From assembly GCA_949775045.1 (NCBI GenBank), contig OX459102.1, forward strand, positions 5,008,985 through 5,072,984: 64,000 bases of DNA, read 5' to 3'. Below are positions 11,280-25,828 of this stretch, in pieces. The notes beneath the pieces were generated by a model. That model ran no database searches, had not been told where the DNA came from, and worked only from the letters and a program-made list of their open reading frames with translations. Every line of letters starts with the position of its first letter. Position 1 is the stretch's first letter. The position numbers and the translations under genes were made by a program. This stretch comes from Metridium senile (lineage: Eukaryota > Cnidaria > Anthozoa > Actiniaria > Metridiidae).

Positions 11280-11630
11280 AGTAAAACATAGTAACCATCC
11301 TATTAAGGTCTAGTTCAAATAATGTTTTTGTCAATTTGAAGCTCAAAATCTTGATTTTTCTCAGCGTTTTGTCTTGTGTTTGAAGCAAATTTGAAGCAAA
11401 AAGGTGCCTTGGTATTGGCAAACGCGCCAATAATAGAACTTGTCACGTTAGCGTTTCGTGACACAAAGTCACGTTTGTCACGAATTTTCGTGCGAATTGA
11501 CATCAAAAATGAAATCTAAAAATTAATCTTTCTAAAACGCGTGGATACCTTTTTTTCGCTATTGATATCGAATTTTTTTAAAGTTTATTTTTTTTTAAAT
11601 AAAAATTGCTTGGGTTGGTATTTAGTCAAC
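11280..11630. other. Non-coding spacer with TGTCACG motifs
   Basis: Lies between the dead LINE and the IS4EU-like element. GTCACG/CGTGAC motifs cluster at about 11438-11482, recalling those in the giant element's arms. No gene. Confidence 0.4.
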
Positions 11631-11765
11631 AATAGCTGATGTTCGCAATTTTTGGAAGCGCGCGACTGGTGACGATTTTTAGCATCAGAACGAGGTTTGG
11701 TTTCCAGATGGCTGGCGCGCGTCGAAACAAAATACAAAGCGCGGGAATGTTTTCAAAGCGTAATA
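11631..11765 (+). repeat. Left TIR of the IS4EU-like element
   Basis: Matches the reverse complement of 17660-17796 with only a few differences, including the GC-rich core GGCGCGCGTCGAAACAAAAT. It ends 13 bp before the nuclease start codon, so it likely carries that gene's promoter. Confidence 0.85.
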
Positions 11766-11778
11766 AGCAAAACAAAAC

Positions 11779-15232
<3,454 letters not shown>

Positions 15233-15683
15233 ATTACATTTATCATTCATTATTTATTATTTTTAACAATCTTGTATAAGAATAACATAAATTGTGTTGT
15301 ATATATATACTGTGAGAACAATAGAGTAAATTTATTGTAAATATTGAATTTATGCTTTTATAGTGGTTTTATGATAACAATTGTAAATCATCACTTATTT
15401 ATTGGAACAAGGGGATTGACTGTAATGGCAGATAAAGGATTTATCTGAACTTAATACACCACCACTCTGCAAAGGTAAATATTTTTATGCATTATTTATA
15501 AGAATTATATTTTTGACTCAGCTGTCAGTGATTCCATGTTTAAAACATGTTTTAAAGTATAGCACTAAATAATAATTTTTGTATTCAAAAAAATACACAG
15601 ACAGGGGCAAATTTAGTAAGAACTGATTCCTATTAATAATATCACTTCTCATTGACTGCTAAATGTATTCCAACATACCTTTA
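15233..15683. other. Intergenic 3' region with an inverted transposase fragment
   Basis: Between the two convergent transposon genes. Bases about 15415-15515 duplicate, in opposite orientation, the end of transposase exon 1 and the start of its intron (16262-16400). They read TAATGGCAGATAAAGGATTT and CACCACTCTGCAAAGGTAAA on the plus strand, with about 36 bases of the coding copy missing. No gene. Confidence 0.75.
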
Positions 15684-15824
15684 GAGTACAAACACTAAAA
15701 GTATGCAATAATTTGTACTATGTACTACTAAATAGTGTTGATTAAACAATAGAGAACAAAAGAATTTGCATAATTAAGCAGTATTTAGTGGTATTTATGT
15801 TGCACACTTTTAGTGTTTGTACTC
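15684..15824. mobile_element. 141-bp MITE, TA-flanked
   Basis: Termini GAGTACAAACACTAAAAGTA and a near-perfect reverse complement, flanked by TA at 15682-15683 and 15825-15826, as in Tc1/mariner-type insertions. It ends 13 bp past the transposase stop codon, so it probably supplies that gene's 3' UTR or poly(A) region. Related, damaged copies lie at 7893-9160 and 9690-9776. Confidence 0.8.
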
Positions 15825-15837
15825 TAGTATTTTTACT

Positions 15838-17637
15838 CTATTTTGCTAAAGGTGGTAACAAATTGCAAATTGAAGCACAAATGATAAGAATAGAATCAGC
15901 AACATCAATCAATGTTAGTGGAATATTTCCCTGCAAAATTCTAAAGTTCTTGAGTCTCTCTATGGCTCTTTCAACATGGATCCTCACGCTGGCAATCTTG
16001 CGAGTTGACTTTACAGCTTTGCTAGATAGTTGTTTCCCTTTGAAGAAAATAATAATAATTAAAATAGAGCTCTGAATAAGTGACAGGTAATATATAATTT
16101 ACATGCTTTGCAACAGTTATATTTAGATGAATGAAATGATTCAATGCTCTTATTATAACATTTAAATCATGTAAGTTTGTTTTGAAAAGAAAGTTAAAGT
16201 CTATAAAGCATGATGATTATGGAAATGGTTGACATGCATATTTCTGTTACTAGCAATGTGGTTTCAAAAAATCTAATTCTTATAAATTATGCATAAAAAT
16301 AGTTTACCTTTGCAGAGTGGTGGTGTATTAAGTTCAACTTTGAGCTTTGTCAGAAGGTCTTTAATATTAAATCCTTTATCTGCCATTACAGAGTCCCCTG
16401 GTTCCAACAATTCTAATAGACCACAGTTCTCTGTTATGCGTCTGTCACTGGTATTCCCAGTCCACAACTTGGAAACAAAACTAAACATTCCATTAGGAGT
16501 GATGCCTACCAAGGTCTTCATCGTATTGTGATGCTTGTATGAGCTCCATGTGGCTCTTTGAGCACTTGGTGAGGTTGGTTTTTCGATAAAAACTTCAGTG
16601 CAATCGATGATAATTCTTGTAGATGGAAAGTTATTAAATGTTCGAGGAAGATTCTTTCTTATGTCTGATTTTTTCGGCCAAACTAAAAGTGTGTCCTTCA
16701 GAATTTTAGCAAGAAATCTAGACCATGTCCTGAAAATTTTACTCACAGAACTTGTAGAAATTCCATACATGTGAGAAAGCTGTATATTAAGTAGTCCCAA
16801 TCTGATTTTCACGAGAGTCATGATGAACTCTTGAAATAATGTTAATGTTCTCTTTCTGCCCGGTTTACTTTTTGTAGGATTCTTTTGATAGCCGACCTTT
16901 CGATTTTTATTATGGTCCCAATATTTCATATCTCGACAAAGTGGTTTGATGAGATTGAATATAGTCATTAAACATACAAGAGAAGGCAATCCAGTGTAAA
17001 ACTTGACGGAAACATCATTTTTTAGAACGTCTTCGGCGAACAATTCCCGTTTAAGTTCTGACTTGTTTTTCAATTTGGACCTCAGAGCTTCGTTTTCTTT
17101 TTTTAGTTCGTCCAATTCTTTCTTGACTTGTGAAAGTTCCTCCATGTCAAAATTAACTTGAGTACATTTTTCTCGGTCTTGTGTTTTTGAATAGTAGTTA
17201 TGTTCACTTTCTATGGCTTCTACGTCGATATTAATAAGCTTACTAGTAAAACCAATTGCAACACTACTGACCATCGGACTGCAGATCAATTTACAATCTT
17301 CCACAACAACGTCTTCTTCTAGCTTTCTTTTCCGATTTTCTCTTCTCTTTTCTCTTGGAGAGGCATCTGAATTGCATTGAGGTCGGAAAATGGCTGGTAG
17401 ACAAGATGGTTTTACAAATACTTTTCCGGTTAGAGATTTTTTTATGTCGCGAGAGTCGAAGTGAGCGGAGCAAATTCTAGGTCTTTTCAACCTTTTGAAA
17501 ACATCGTCACTTCTTTGACAAAACGTTTTCCATTTCTTCTTTAGTTTTTTGTCTGAAGGAAATGCGTGAAACGATAAATAAGAGCATTTTGATGAAGTAT
17601 TTTTACAATGAATAACGGAACAGGAAACTCCAACCAT
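15838..17637 (-). CDS. THAP-domain DDE transposase (2 exons)
   Basis: Exon 1 is 17637-16308 and exon 2 is 16037-15838, joined by AAAG|GTAAAC and TTCTTCAAAG in matching phase. The product is about 509 residues. The start at 17637 places a THAP zinc finger at the N-terminus: CSVIHC, W at KKKWKTFC, CSAHF, and the closing L-P-A-I-F. A coiled coil follows (about residues 160-190). The DDE_Tnp_4-type catalytic core has D in IIIDCTEVFIEK, D in SVMADKGF and E in VRIHVERAIERLK, the last contributed by exon 2. The frame is open upstream to 17730, but that part lies in the TIR and precedes the THAP start. It would bind the TIRs and cut the element out. Spacing and catalytic residues look intact. Confidence 0.9.
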
Positions 17638-17659
17638 GTTATAACCTCTGTTTGTTTTG

Positions 17660-17796
17660 TTTTGTTTACACTTTGAAAATTCCCGCGCTTTGTATTTTGT
17701 TTCGACGCGCGCCGGCCATCTGGAAACCAAACCTCGTTCTGATGCTAAAAATCGTCACCAGTCGCGCGCTTCCAAAAATTGCGAACATCAGCTATT
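17660..17796 (-). repeat. Right TIR of the IS4EU-like element
   Basis: Reverse complement of the left TIR. It lies directly upstream of the transposase start and likely carries its promoter. Confidence 0.85.
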
Positions 17797-17835
17797 GGTT
17801 ATGCACAAAAAGTATTATGTCCGCGCGCGCCTAAC

Positions 17836-18409
17836 ATGGCTGCCACAAATTTTGTGTCTGTGTATATCTTATTGTTTTTCATTGTTTCCCGCTGTTATGT
17901 GGTTCCTTATTTTTACATGGATGATTGTAACATTGATTGTCGTCTAGATGTTCATTCAAGTAGTCTTCAGCACTTTGGTCTATTGGTAAATTCAATGGTT
18001 TTATGTTTGTCTCCGTGGAATGTTTGTCGGTTAACTTCGCTACGTCTTAAATCTGTTTTCTTCAAGTCTCGTATTGCTGTTGGAAAGATATCTAAACATG
18101 GTTTTACTTCTTTATGTATTCCTGGTCATGATCCACCGATTGACATTACTATTTCTATGGATATTCATTGTAATCCTGACCCTTCTTTGTTTAACTCTGA
18201 CCTCAAGGTCAAAGCTACAGTTCAACGACTTCATTTGGTTCAAAACACTAATAATTATCATTCTTTATTGGATTTGCCTCGTCTTTCTTCACAACATTTT
18301 ACATCTACACCTGTGCTTCCTAATGGCTATTCTGCTCTTAATTATAACAAAATATTGCTGAATTCTGCAGTTGGAAATTCTAATTTTTACCGTCAACCGC
18401 CACTTAATA
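17836..18409 (+). pseudogene. CR1-like LINE, 5' coding part
   Basis: The frame starts ATGGCTGCC just after a GC-rich leader and gives a hydrophobic N-terminus (FVSVYILLFFIVSRCYVV), then a basic region. A D-I-H-C-N-P-D-P motif at 18160-18183 resembles the D-x-E-x-N-P-G-P 2A-like motif found near the start of some CR1-type LINE proteins, but with Gly replaced by Asp. The frame is then broken by an insertion at 18410. The endonuclease domain expected before the RT is missing on the far side. Confidence 0.6.
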
Positions 18410-19978
18410 GGGACTTTTAGCACCAGGACGGGAGACGTGACTACGGGGTATCGGAAGTAATTTTGTCACTATGAGCATGCGCAGATCAATTGGTCTCAGA
18501 TTACTTTCCCGTCGAGCGCAATCGAGAGCGTGTACTCAAGGGTTTTGCCGTAGTGCCATTACGTGAAGCTTTTTCTCTCAATTATTATTAGCCCTTTCGG
18601 AGTTACGCAGGGAACTGGTAACTAATTGGCTACGCGCTGCATTATGGGGTTATTTTATGGGACGCTACCACAATATTGCCTCTAAAGACTGCAAAACCTT
18701 TGAGTGAATGTTGAAATATTGAGACGAAAAGGGATCGTTTTAAGTTATAAGAACAAGCAATTCCTGGAGCAGATCCACCAAGGCCATCAGAGCTGTGATT
18801 AAAAGCTGATTTGAAACGCTGGCGTTATTATCCGCAAAATTATCCGGTTAATCGAAAGAGCTATAAATTCGAAGATGAGTTTGTTTACGGTCTTGCTTTA
18901 GACATACATTTCATATTTGTGCTCGTTTTATTTTCATCACTTATTAACTTTTGTCTTTATTTATCTTTTTAAAGTTAGTAACTATATAGTCTGACGGCAA
19001 AAATAGATTGTTGATCTTTCGCTTGAAAATGTTTCGAAAGCGCTACCGCTTCTTTCGTGATTACTTTGTGTTCATTCTTTCGTGATGAATTCAACCATCA
19101 GAATTGACGACATGATCTCTTTATCTAAGTTGTTGTCTACAGGAAACTCTAAGAAACATTAATACAGACAAAATTTGATTTGTAATTGCAATTAAGCTGG
19201 CAAAAATATGGCTAATTTCGTCGATCCCTAGACAATAAATTGCCAGTTGCAAACAACCTCAGCTCACCTTCGAACTAGCTCGTTCGAATGCCGATAATTT
19301 TGCGCTTCTTAGCGAACGCAAGCGTTTCAAAATAGCTTTCAAGGGCAGCTGTGATGGCTTCGGTGGTTCTGCTCAAAGAATATCTTGTTCTGATTTAATT
19401 GATTGTTTTTATCTGAGTATTTCAACATTCACTGGAAGGTTTCGTGGTCTTTAGCGGCAAATGTTTTGGTAGCGTCCCATAGAACAGCCCCAAAATGCAT
19501 CGCGTTGCCGACTCGTACCAGTTCACTGAGCAACTCCGAAAGGGCTAATAGGTAAACCTTTTTCTACCTTCAGCATATTGAACACAAGTTCAATTAAATT
19601 ATTTTGAAATCAATTTGACGTCGAAAATTAACTGATTAACCAATTTGTGACTAGACTGGTAATCTCATCTTCGCGCCGGAGTTCAAGTCAAATGGCTTGT
19701 AAGCTTCGTAGCTGAAATCAGGGTTATTGGAGGTGTTCTGTTCTGTTAGAACTATGAATTTCTCATCATCAATATCTCTATGTTAAAATGATTCCAGGAG
19801 AGCTTCTCTTGTCCGCTTAAATGAGGCCATTTCGATGTTTTTGTAAAGGGTTTTAAGCGTGCCGTAGTTTAATGCTAAAAGACACGGAGACGAGAGGACG
19901 GACGGGGTCTTAATCCCCAGTCCTATCTCGGAATCGACGTCGCCGTCCTCCACTCCCGTCCTGGTGATAAAAGTCCCT
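18410..19978. mobile_element. Inverted-repeat element inserted in the LINE
   Basis: The termini are GGGACTTTTAGCACCAGGAC and its reverse complement with one mismatch, plus GGGAG inward. TA flanks both ends (18408-18409 and 19979-19980), with AATAGGG/CCCTATT symmetry just outside. It has no transposase. It hosts a second element at 18588-19548. Confidence 0.7.
18588..19548. mobile_element. TTAGCCCTTTCGGAG element, ~260-bp TIRs
   Basis: Arms about 18588-18850 and 19290-19548 are diverged inverted copies starting TTAGCCCTTTCGGAGTT, with shared blocks such as TATGGGACGCTACCA. It is nested wholly inside the preceding element. The centre (about 18850-19290) shows no gene. Confidence 0.7.
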
Positions 19979-21480
19979 ATTCTACAACAATTGACTACTG
20001 CTGACTTTGTTGAAAAACAGCTACTTAAACTCAAGTTGGACACGGCTACTGGTATTGATAACTTTAATGCCAGACTGCTAAGATGTGCTGCCCCTGTCAT
20101 CGCACCACATGGTGCCAGAATCATTAACATGTCGATTTCAGCCTCTTCAGTTCCGAATCGATGGAAGTGCGCTAAAGTTACACCAGTTTTCAAAGGAGGC
20201 GATCGCACTGACAGAAACTGTTATCGACCTATTTCTGTTCTTCCTTTGTTATCTAAAGTACTGGAACGACATGTATATAATGAACTATACAACTACTTCA
20301 CGATCAATGATTTACTGACCAACCATCAGTCAGGATTTCGACGATTTCACTCTTGTCAGTCGCTACTGATTAAGTTAACTGATTTTCTACTTGGCAGTGT
20401 AGACACTGGCGAGATCTGTGGTCTGACAATGGTCGATCTACGAAAAGCCTTCGACCTTGTTGACCATACCATCCTATTAAAGAAACTGCACTTGTATGGT
20501 TTAAACAAAAACGCACTATCGTGGTCCCAATCTTACATTGATAACAGACACCTTCAAGTTATAATCGAAGGAGAGTGTTCCTCGAAAACACCTATACCAG
20601 CTGGCGTACCTCAGGTTTCAATACTTGGTCCTCTACTATTTATCATCCATATGAATGACTTGCCTCTACACCTTAAGGGAACGCACATTGACATGTTTGC
20701 GGACGATGCAACACAATACACATCTGGTGCAACACTCCATGATGCTGAAGAACAACTTAATGCAGAAATACAACCTATAGTCCATTGGAACACAGAAAAC
20801 AAAATGTTGCTAAACAAGAAGAAAACTAAATCAATGGTTATTGGATCATCACGAAAGATCTCAAAGATGACTGACAGCCACATTAACATCACGGTCAATG
20901 GCTCGACCATAGACACAGTTACTTCGGACCGACTACTGGGAGTTCAAATAGACAACACACTAAGCTTGTCTGCTCACATTGATAGCATCAGTAAGAAGAT
21001 ATCACAAACGCTTGGTATTCTTAGACGAATCAGACACCATCTACCACTAGACGCTCGGCTTTCATTTTATTATTGCCTCATACTATCAGTAATGGATTAT
21101 TGCTGTATAGTATGGGGCAATACATCTAAGGATAACCTCGAAAGAATCCATCGCCTGCAGAAAAGAGCAGCACGACTTATCTTAGATGAAAAATGCAAAG
21201 CCCCGTCCCTACCTCTATTTTTGGCTGGCTACCAATCGAATACCGCATACAATATCTAAGAGCCACAACCGTCTACAGAGCATTAAATGGACTAGCGGTA
21301 TCCTATATTACAGACCTTCTACTACCTTTTAACAAAGTTCATAATATCAATTGAAGCTTACGAACTCAAAATCATATCTGGATTGCGAACTTTCAGTTAC
21401 CTAGCCTCCAGTGAATAAAACTTACTACCTGATACTGTAAAATCATCTAACTCTCGAAATTCAAATCTAATTATTTAAAT
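19979..21480 (+). pseudogene. CR1-like LINE, reverse transcriptase
   Basis: The frame continues from LTTADFVEKQLLKL through all RT blocks: VTPVFKGGDRTDRNCYRPIS, NHQSGFRRFHSC, MVDLRKAFDLVDH, GVPQVSILGPLLF, and the catalytic box DMFADDATQYTSG with LLGVQIDNTLS downstream. It ends early at 21259; the expected C-terminal block (WLPIEYRIQYLRA) is in another frame from about 21222, showing one indel, and it stops near 21353. With no endonuclease and a broken 5' part, it is a dead internally deleted copy. Confidence 0.85.
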
Positions 21481-21487
21481 ATGTCTT

Positions 21488-21626
21488 TCAAAAAGCTTGA
21501 AAACATGAACTTATCTTAGGTTATACTTTTTTCAAATTAGGAATTTTCAAATTACATTTAGAAAAGCTTGAAACATGAATTACCTTAGGTCGTTTATTTT
21601 TAATTTAGAAATTTTGAAACTGCATG
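21488..21626. repeat. ~70-bp diverged tandem duplication
   Basis: Two copies of a unit reading AAGCTTGAAA.CATGAA.TT.C followed by CTTAGGT and an AT-rich tail, in the LINE 3' region. Confidence 0.6.
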
Positions 21627-21669
21627 CAGATAGTTTTATATTTTTATCATTTTAATTTACTTGTTTATA

Positions 21670-23006
21670 GCAAAGCTCGAAGAAAATTAGAAATTGAAAT
21701 TAACCCCCCTGAAATTCATTTTGAGGAGTAATAACGCGCAAATTTGAACTCAGCATCCAAAACTACATAGGAATAGTCAGTTTTCTAAATTCTAGATATG
21801 TGGCAATATTTAAGGACATTCCGTAGTTTTGCATTGCGCACGCTCTACTGCGCACAATTTTGACCAGCGAGAGCGCGCGCTACAGCTCGCGCACCTTGCG
21901 CGCGCTATGTCGGTATTACTAAAAGATCACAATTCGTACATTCAAAGTGCCATAACGCCAAAACGAATACGGTGACCTATCTTTTTTATAGTGTTAAACT
22001 AATGGTATCCAGGTTTGCAAACACATATCCGAGTTTGAATAAAAATTTATGTCCAGATTTCGAGATATTTCAGAATTGTGGTAATATTCTGTCATCCAGG
22101 TGTTCGCGATCAATACGCTCGTGTATTGCATTATCGCTATTTTCTTTTAACAGGTCCACTTTACTATCCAAGTATTGTGTGTGAATGAAGACTTGGGATG
22201 CTAAGATGTAATTAAACTAATATTTCAATACTAATATCAAAAAAGAGTGCCATTAATCGCCTTTTCTTCTCATTTTATACATCGAAATATTACTCTCGCG
22301 CGCCGTCAAAATGAGTAATTTTGACGTGATCTAGTGCCAAAAACAACACGGTGACCCCCCTTTTTTATTTCATTTTTGAAATGCCCATGTCTTAAAGTAT
22401 AACTGTACAAAGTTTCAATAAAAAGTTATGTCAAAATCTATTACTACGGAATGTCCTTAAACATTAATTAATTAATGACTGTATTATATCTATATTAGCC
22501 TTATAGAATAAAGGAGCATTTAATTTAATAACAGACAACATATTGAAGATATCTGAATTTTTGCTTGATTTCCTGATTCCTTAGCATGTGTCGGTCACAA
22601 ATATGAGTCGCGGGTAGTGAAAATGTTTTCGATGGATGGTGTTAAGGGGTATTTTAAGGTAATTCGTCCCCATTCCCCCTCCTAAAAACGACGTTTTTTT
22701 TAAAAAGCATCTTAAAGGAGTCACAGGGAGATAGTTTCTTTGCCAAAGTATAGTTAGTCAACAAATCTATTGGGTCTACATGTTTTGGTCAAAATGTCGC
22801 TTCGGCATGATGCGAGCAAAGCTCGAAGAAAATTAGAAATTGAAATGAACCCCCCTGAAATTCATTTTGAGGAGTAACAACGCGCAAATTTGAACTCAGC
22901 ATCCAAAATTACATAGGAATAGTCAGTTTTCTAAGTTCTAGATATGTGGCAATATTTAAACATTAATTAATTAATGACTGTATTATATCTATATTAGCCT
23001 TATAGA

Positions 23007-23007
<1 letters not shown>
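21670..23007. repeat. Tandem duplication, second copy truncated
   Basis: Copy 1 begins at 21670 and copy 2 at 22816, both with GCAAAGCTCGAAGAAAATTA. They match through ATTAGCCTTATAGAAT. Copy 1 contains a 643-bp insertion that copy 2 lacks; copy 2 runs into an (ATT)n tract at 23007. About 300 bases at 22510-22815 occur only in copy 1. No coding signal. Confidence 0.85.
21814..22456. mobile_element. 643-bp TTAA-flanked element, GGACATTCCGTAGT termini
   Basis: Terminal inverted repeats GGACATTCCGTAG / CTACGGAATGTCC with TTAA at 21810-21813 and 22457-22460. The duplicate segment at about 22953 shows the empty target (CAATATTTAAACATTAATT). The interior is GC-rich near the left end (GCGCGCGC blocks) and non-coding. 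It inserted after the host duplication. TTAA suggests Kolobok or piggyBac. Confidence 0.85.

Positions 23008-23100
<93 letters not shown>
23008..23100. repeat. (ATT)n microsatellite
   Basis: About 31 perfect ATT units joining the truncated duplicate to the minisatellite that follows. Confidence 0.95.
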
Positions 23101-23101
<1 letters not shown>

Positions 23102-23320
23102 ACCGCCGTCAACCGAGACATATTCTAGAACAAAATCGCCGTCAACCGCCACATATTCTAGAACAAAACTGCCGTCAACCGCCACATATTCTAGAACAAA
23201 ACCGCCGTCAACCACCACATATTCTAGAACAAAACTTTTTGAACTTCGCCACATATTCTAGAACAAAACCGCCGTCATCCGCCACATATTCTACAACAAA
23301 ACTTTTTGAACTTCGCCACC
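23101..23320. repeat. 33-bp minisatellite
   Basis: About six copies of a unit including CCGCCACATATTCTAGAACA and GCCGTCAAC, with two variant units containing CTTTTTGAACTTCG. The minus strand stays open as an 11-residue repeat (V-L-E-Y-V-A-V-D-G-x-F), because 33 is a multiple of three. No start context or neighbouring exon supports translation. Confidence 0.85.
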
Positions 23321-23469
23321 TTGCAAAAGCTCCTTCATCAACGTGCTGTTAAACTCTTAAAGATTAGCTTATTCTTTGTAATTACGTCTTTTTGTTACTG
23401 TTGTTGTTGTTTGTAACAATCAATGTATAGCGCTTAGAACAGATTTTTATTTACGCTTTATAAATAAAA

Positions 23470-23517
<48 letters not shown>

Positions 23518-23551
23518 GTTGTTGTTGTTGTTGTTATTATTATTATTATTA

Positions 23552-23637
<86 letters not shown>

Positions 23638-23652
23638 GTTATTATTATTATC
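23321..23652 (+). repeat. LINE-like 3' tail and (ATT)n/(GTT)n tract
   Basis: 23400-23470 reads like the 3' end of an L2/CR1-type element (TAGCGCTTAGAACAG then GCTTTATAAATAAA), followed by 180 bp of ATT repeats with GTT variants. No coding part is left. Confidence 0.6.
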
Positions 23653-23814
23653 TTTTTCATTATCTTTAGCAAAAAGCTTGAATAAAAATATAGTTGACTT
23701 ATAGACGAAAATATATATATCCCAGATTAATATTTCTCGTTTTTTTCTTGAGTAACCTGAACAAATACGCGTACGTCATCATGTACAGTTTTTATGACCA
23801 ATGCACAAAAACTA
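23653..23814. other. Short non-coding spacer
   Basis: Unique-looking AT-rich DNA between the microsatellite and the inverted GGAGCTCC copy. Confidence 0.4.
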
Positions 23815-23893
23815 TTTATATGCACAAATTGATGTTGTAAGAAAAAATTAAACTGGGAGCTCCGCTATTAGGTATTACCTAATTTGTATAATA

Positions 23894-24869
23894 TGGTTTG
23901 TTAATATTTACATATGCAAACTTATATCATTTTGATAATTATTGTACTACTCTGTCAAGTTATGTTTTTTTATCAAGCACTGATATTATATTAAAGTTTG
24001 TTTCAGTTCTACTGTCATTCAACTTTTAATTGTAAACATTGTATAGTCAAATAGTCAGCTTAAAGTATAAAATAATATTAGAATTTGAAAAGTGAACATA
24101 ACCTTTTCAAATTATATTAACGATGGCTTTATTTTTTATGTAAATAAGGTATAACATGCTTTGCATAAATTTGTTATGCAACGTCAGTTGTGATTCATTT
24201 ACATTTTATATCAAATACATAATATACAGTAGGATAGAGTTAATGTATGTCTGCAAGCCTTCAACTTTTTTTAAAGTAAGATTGATACTGGCTAATAAAT
24301 AGGGAGGATCATAGATAGTAGTTACTCAGTAGTATTCAGTATTTCTCAAATACATGTGTATTGGACAAATTCAAACCTTTTATTTTTGTAAGTGTTTCGT
24401 CACACTCTGTTATGGTAGTGATTTTTGTTTGTTTTATCCAAATTAATTATTCATGAATTTGACTAATATTCAGCATTTTCAATTTTTTCAAATTAGCTGT
24501 TACTTAAACTCATCACTCGTAGATGAGCTTGGCGTTAGGTGCTTGGTCGGTGGGATGACAGAGGCCTGGTACAAAGTAGCGGTAGCCATGGCAACCCTGT
24601 CTCGACCCTCGACCCCTCGAGCACCTGTCACACTGACTGCGGGTCAGTGGAGTATACTTACCTCACTACTTACCTACCAAGTGGATGGGTGGTATATATC
24701 GCTTGATAGCGTTGACAGGTTAATAGGTGTGGTACGTCTGTGACCAAAGATAAGCAAGCTAGCGTGGTCAACCACAATGGGCGATAGCAATCTCATCTGT
24801 GTCGACATGCATTAGTTGCGGTTACACTAGGCATTTTACCCGTGGGTAAATCGCTCTAAACCACGGAGA
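23894..24869. other. Non-coding, nothing recognised
   Basis: AT-rich apart from a GC-richer patch at 24520-24760 with a short open frame. No domain, splice or repeat evidence was found for it. Confidence 0.4.
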
Positions 24870-25440
24870 AAAAATATATGCAGATTTCAAATATAAAAGG
24901 TCTTCATTGTTGAACGTGTGTGCATACTAAAGACAAAACAATGTCTAGTTTTATCGAAAATTGTATATTGAATACTTGCTCAGGTAACTAGGTCTTAGCT
25001 TTGAGTGACAGCAAAACTAATTAATTGAAAAATGCTTCTTGTCAGTGGGCGTTTTATTTGACTATCGGAGTTGTAAGCCAATCAAATCCTTCCAGTTTTT
25101 GGGGTTGAGCGTTTCAGTTCATCATTATTCGATATTCAGTGCTTCGCTTACTGTTGATCGTTTTAAAATCCTTCGACGAACCCTTCATTGTACTATAGAC
25201 AAGATGTACTGCGCACTTTTTGTTTTGTTTTCTCTCGCTTCAATAAGTAAGTACATGTGTGTTCATTTATATTCTTACAAACTCATTGGTGTGAAGTCAG
25301 TAAATAGATGGATTCAATTTTCGATCTTCGAGGTTCATGAGTTCTAGATTCTGTCACTGAGTCTGATATATGATTCCACATAAACATTTCTTAATGTTAT
25401 CATGTGTTTTGTTTTTATCTTTTACTAGTAAGTGAGCTAT
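24870..25440 (+). repeat. Duplicate of the LY6 gene's exon 1 region
   Basis: Closely matches 55611-56190, both ending at AAGTGAGCTAT. It contains the same short signal-peptide exon (25204-25246), so a piece of the LY6 locus was copied here, or both derive from an older tandem gene family. Confidence 0.8.
25204..25246 (+). pseudogene. Orphan signal-peptide exon, LY6-like
   Basis: Encodes MYCALFVLFSLASI and ends in A|GTAAGT, identical in layout to the functional exon at 55950-55992. No LY6-domain exon follows within the next 10 kb in this window, so it is probably a relic, unless it splices to the distant exon at 60576. Confidence 0.6.
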
Positions 25441-25828
25441 TTAACAGCTATTCCACGAAATCGAGTCGTACATGAGCGAGTACGCGTTGGCTATCAGCTC
25501 ATGTGCGACGAGATTGAGAGGTATAACTGTTTTATTATATCCACAACTTATAGGTCAAACTTTACAGGAAATAATAGTAACAACAAATTACTAAAACTAG
25601 AAAAACTAGAACATTTTGTGAATGAATTTTGACTTGAAGAGAGCGCGCTACTGACGCCATCACACGATTCTTCATGATCAGTTTGATTGAGAAAGCCAGA
25701 TTAAAAAATAGGCAGTCTAAGACTGCATGAGGCTACTGCTTGAAACAGATAATATATAAACTGAACAATGTGCAAAAATAATGTTCGATCTGAAGAAGAG
25801 ATAGAAATGAATCGGCAGGAAGTCTAAG
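25441..25828. other. Non-coding spacer
   Basis: Nothing recognised beyond short frames. Confidence 0.4.

Noticed and set aside
15788..16075. Plus-strand open frame of 95 residues
   Set aside because: It is the antisense shadow of transposase exon 2, which has a recognisable V-R-I-H-V-E-R-A-I-E-R-L motif on the minus strand.
23101..23320. CRISPR-like array
   Set aside because: Units of 33 bp are directly adjacent with no variable spacers, in a eukaryotic context; this is a minisatellite.
23451..23704. Poly-Ile and poly-Leu frames here, at 58121-58537 and at 59513-60029
   Set aside because: Products of ATT/TAA microsatellites in different frames, not genes.
24645..24690. TATACTTACCT resembling the 5' end of U1 snRNA
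   Set aside because: The bases after it do not follow U1 and no snRNA promoter elements were seen.
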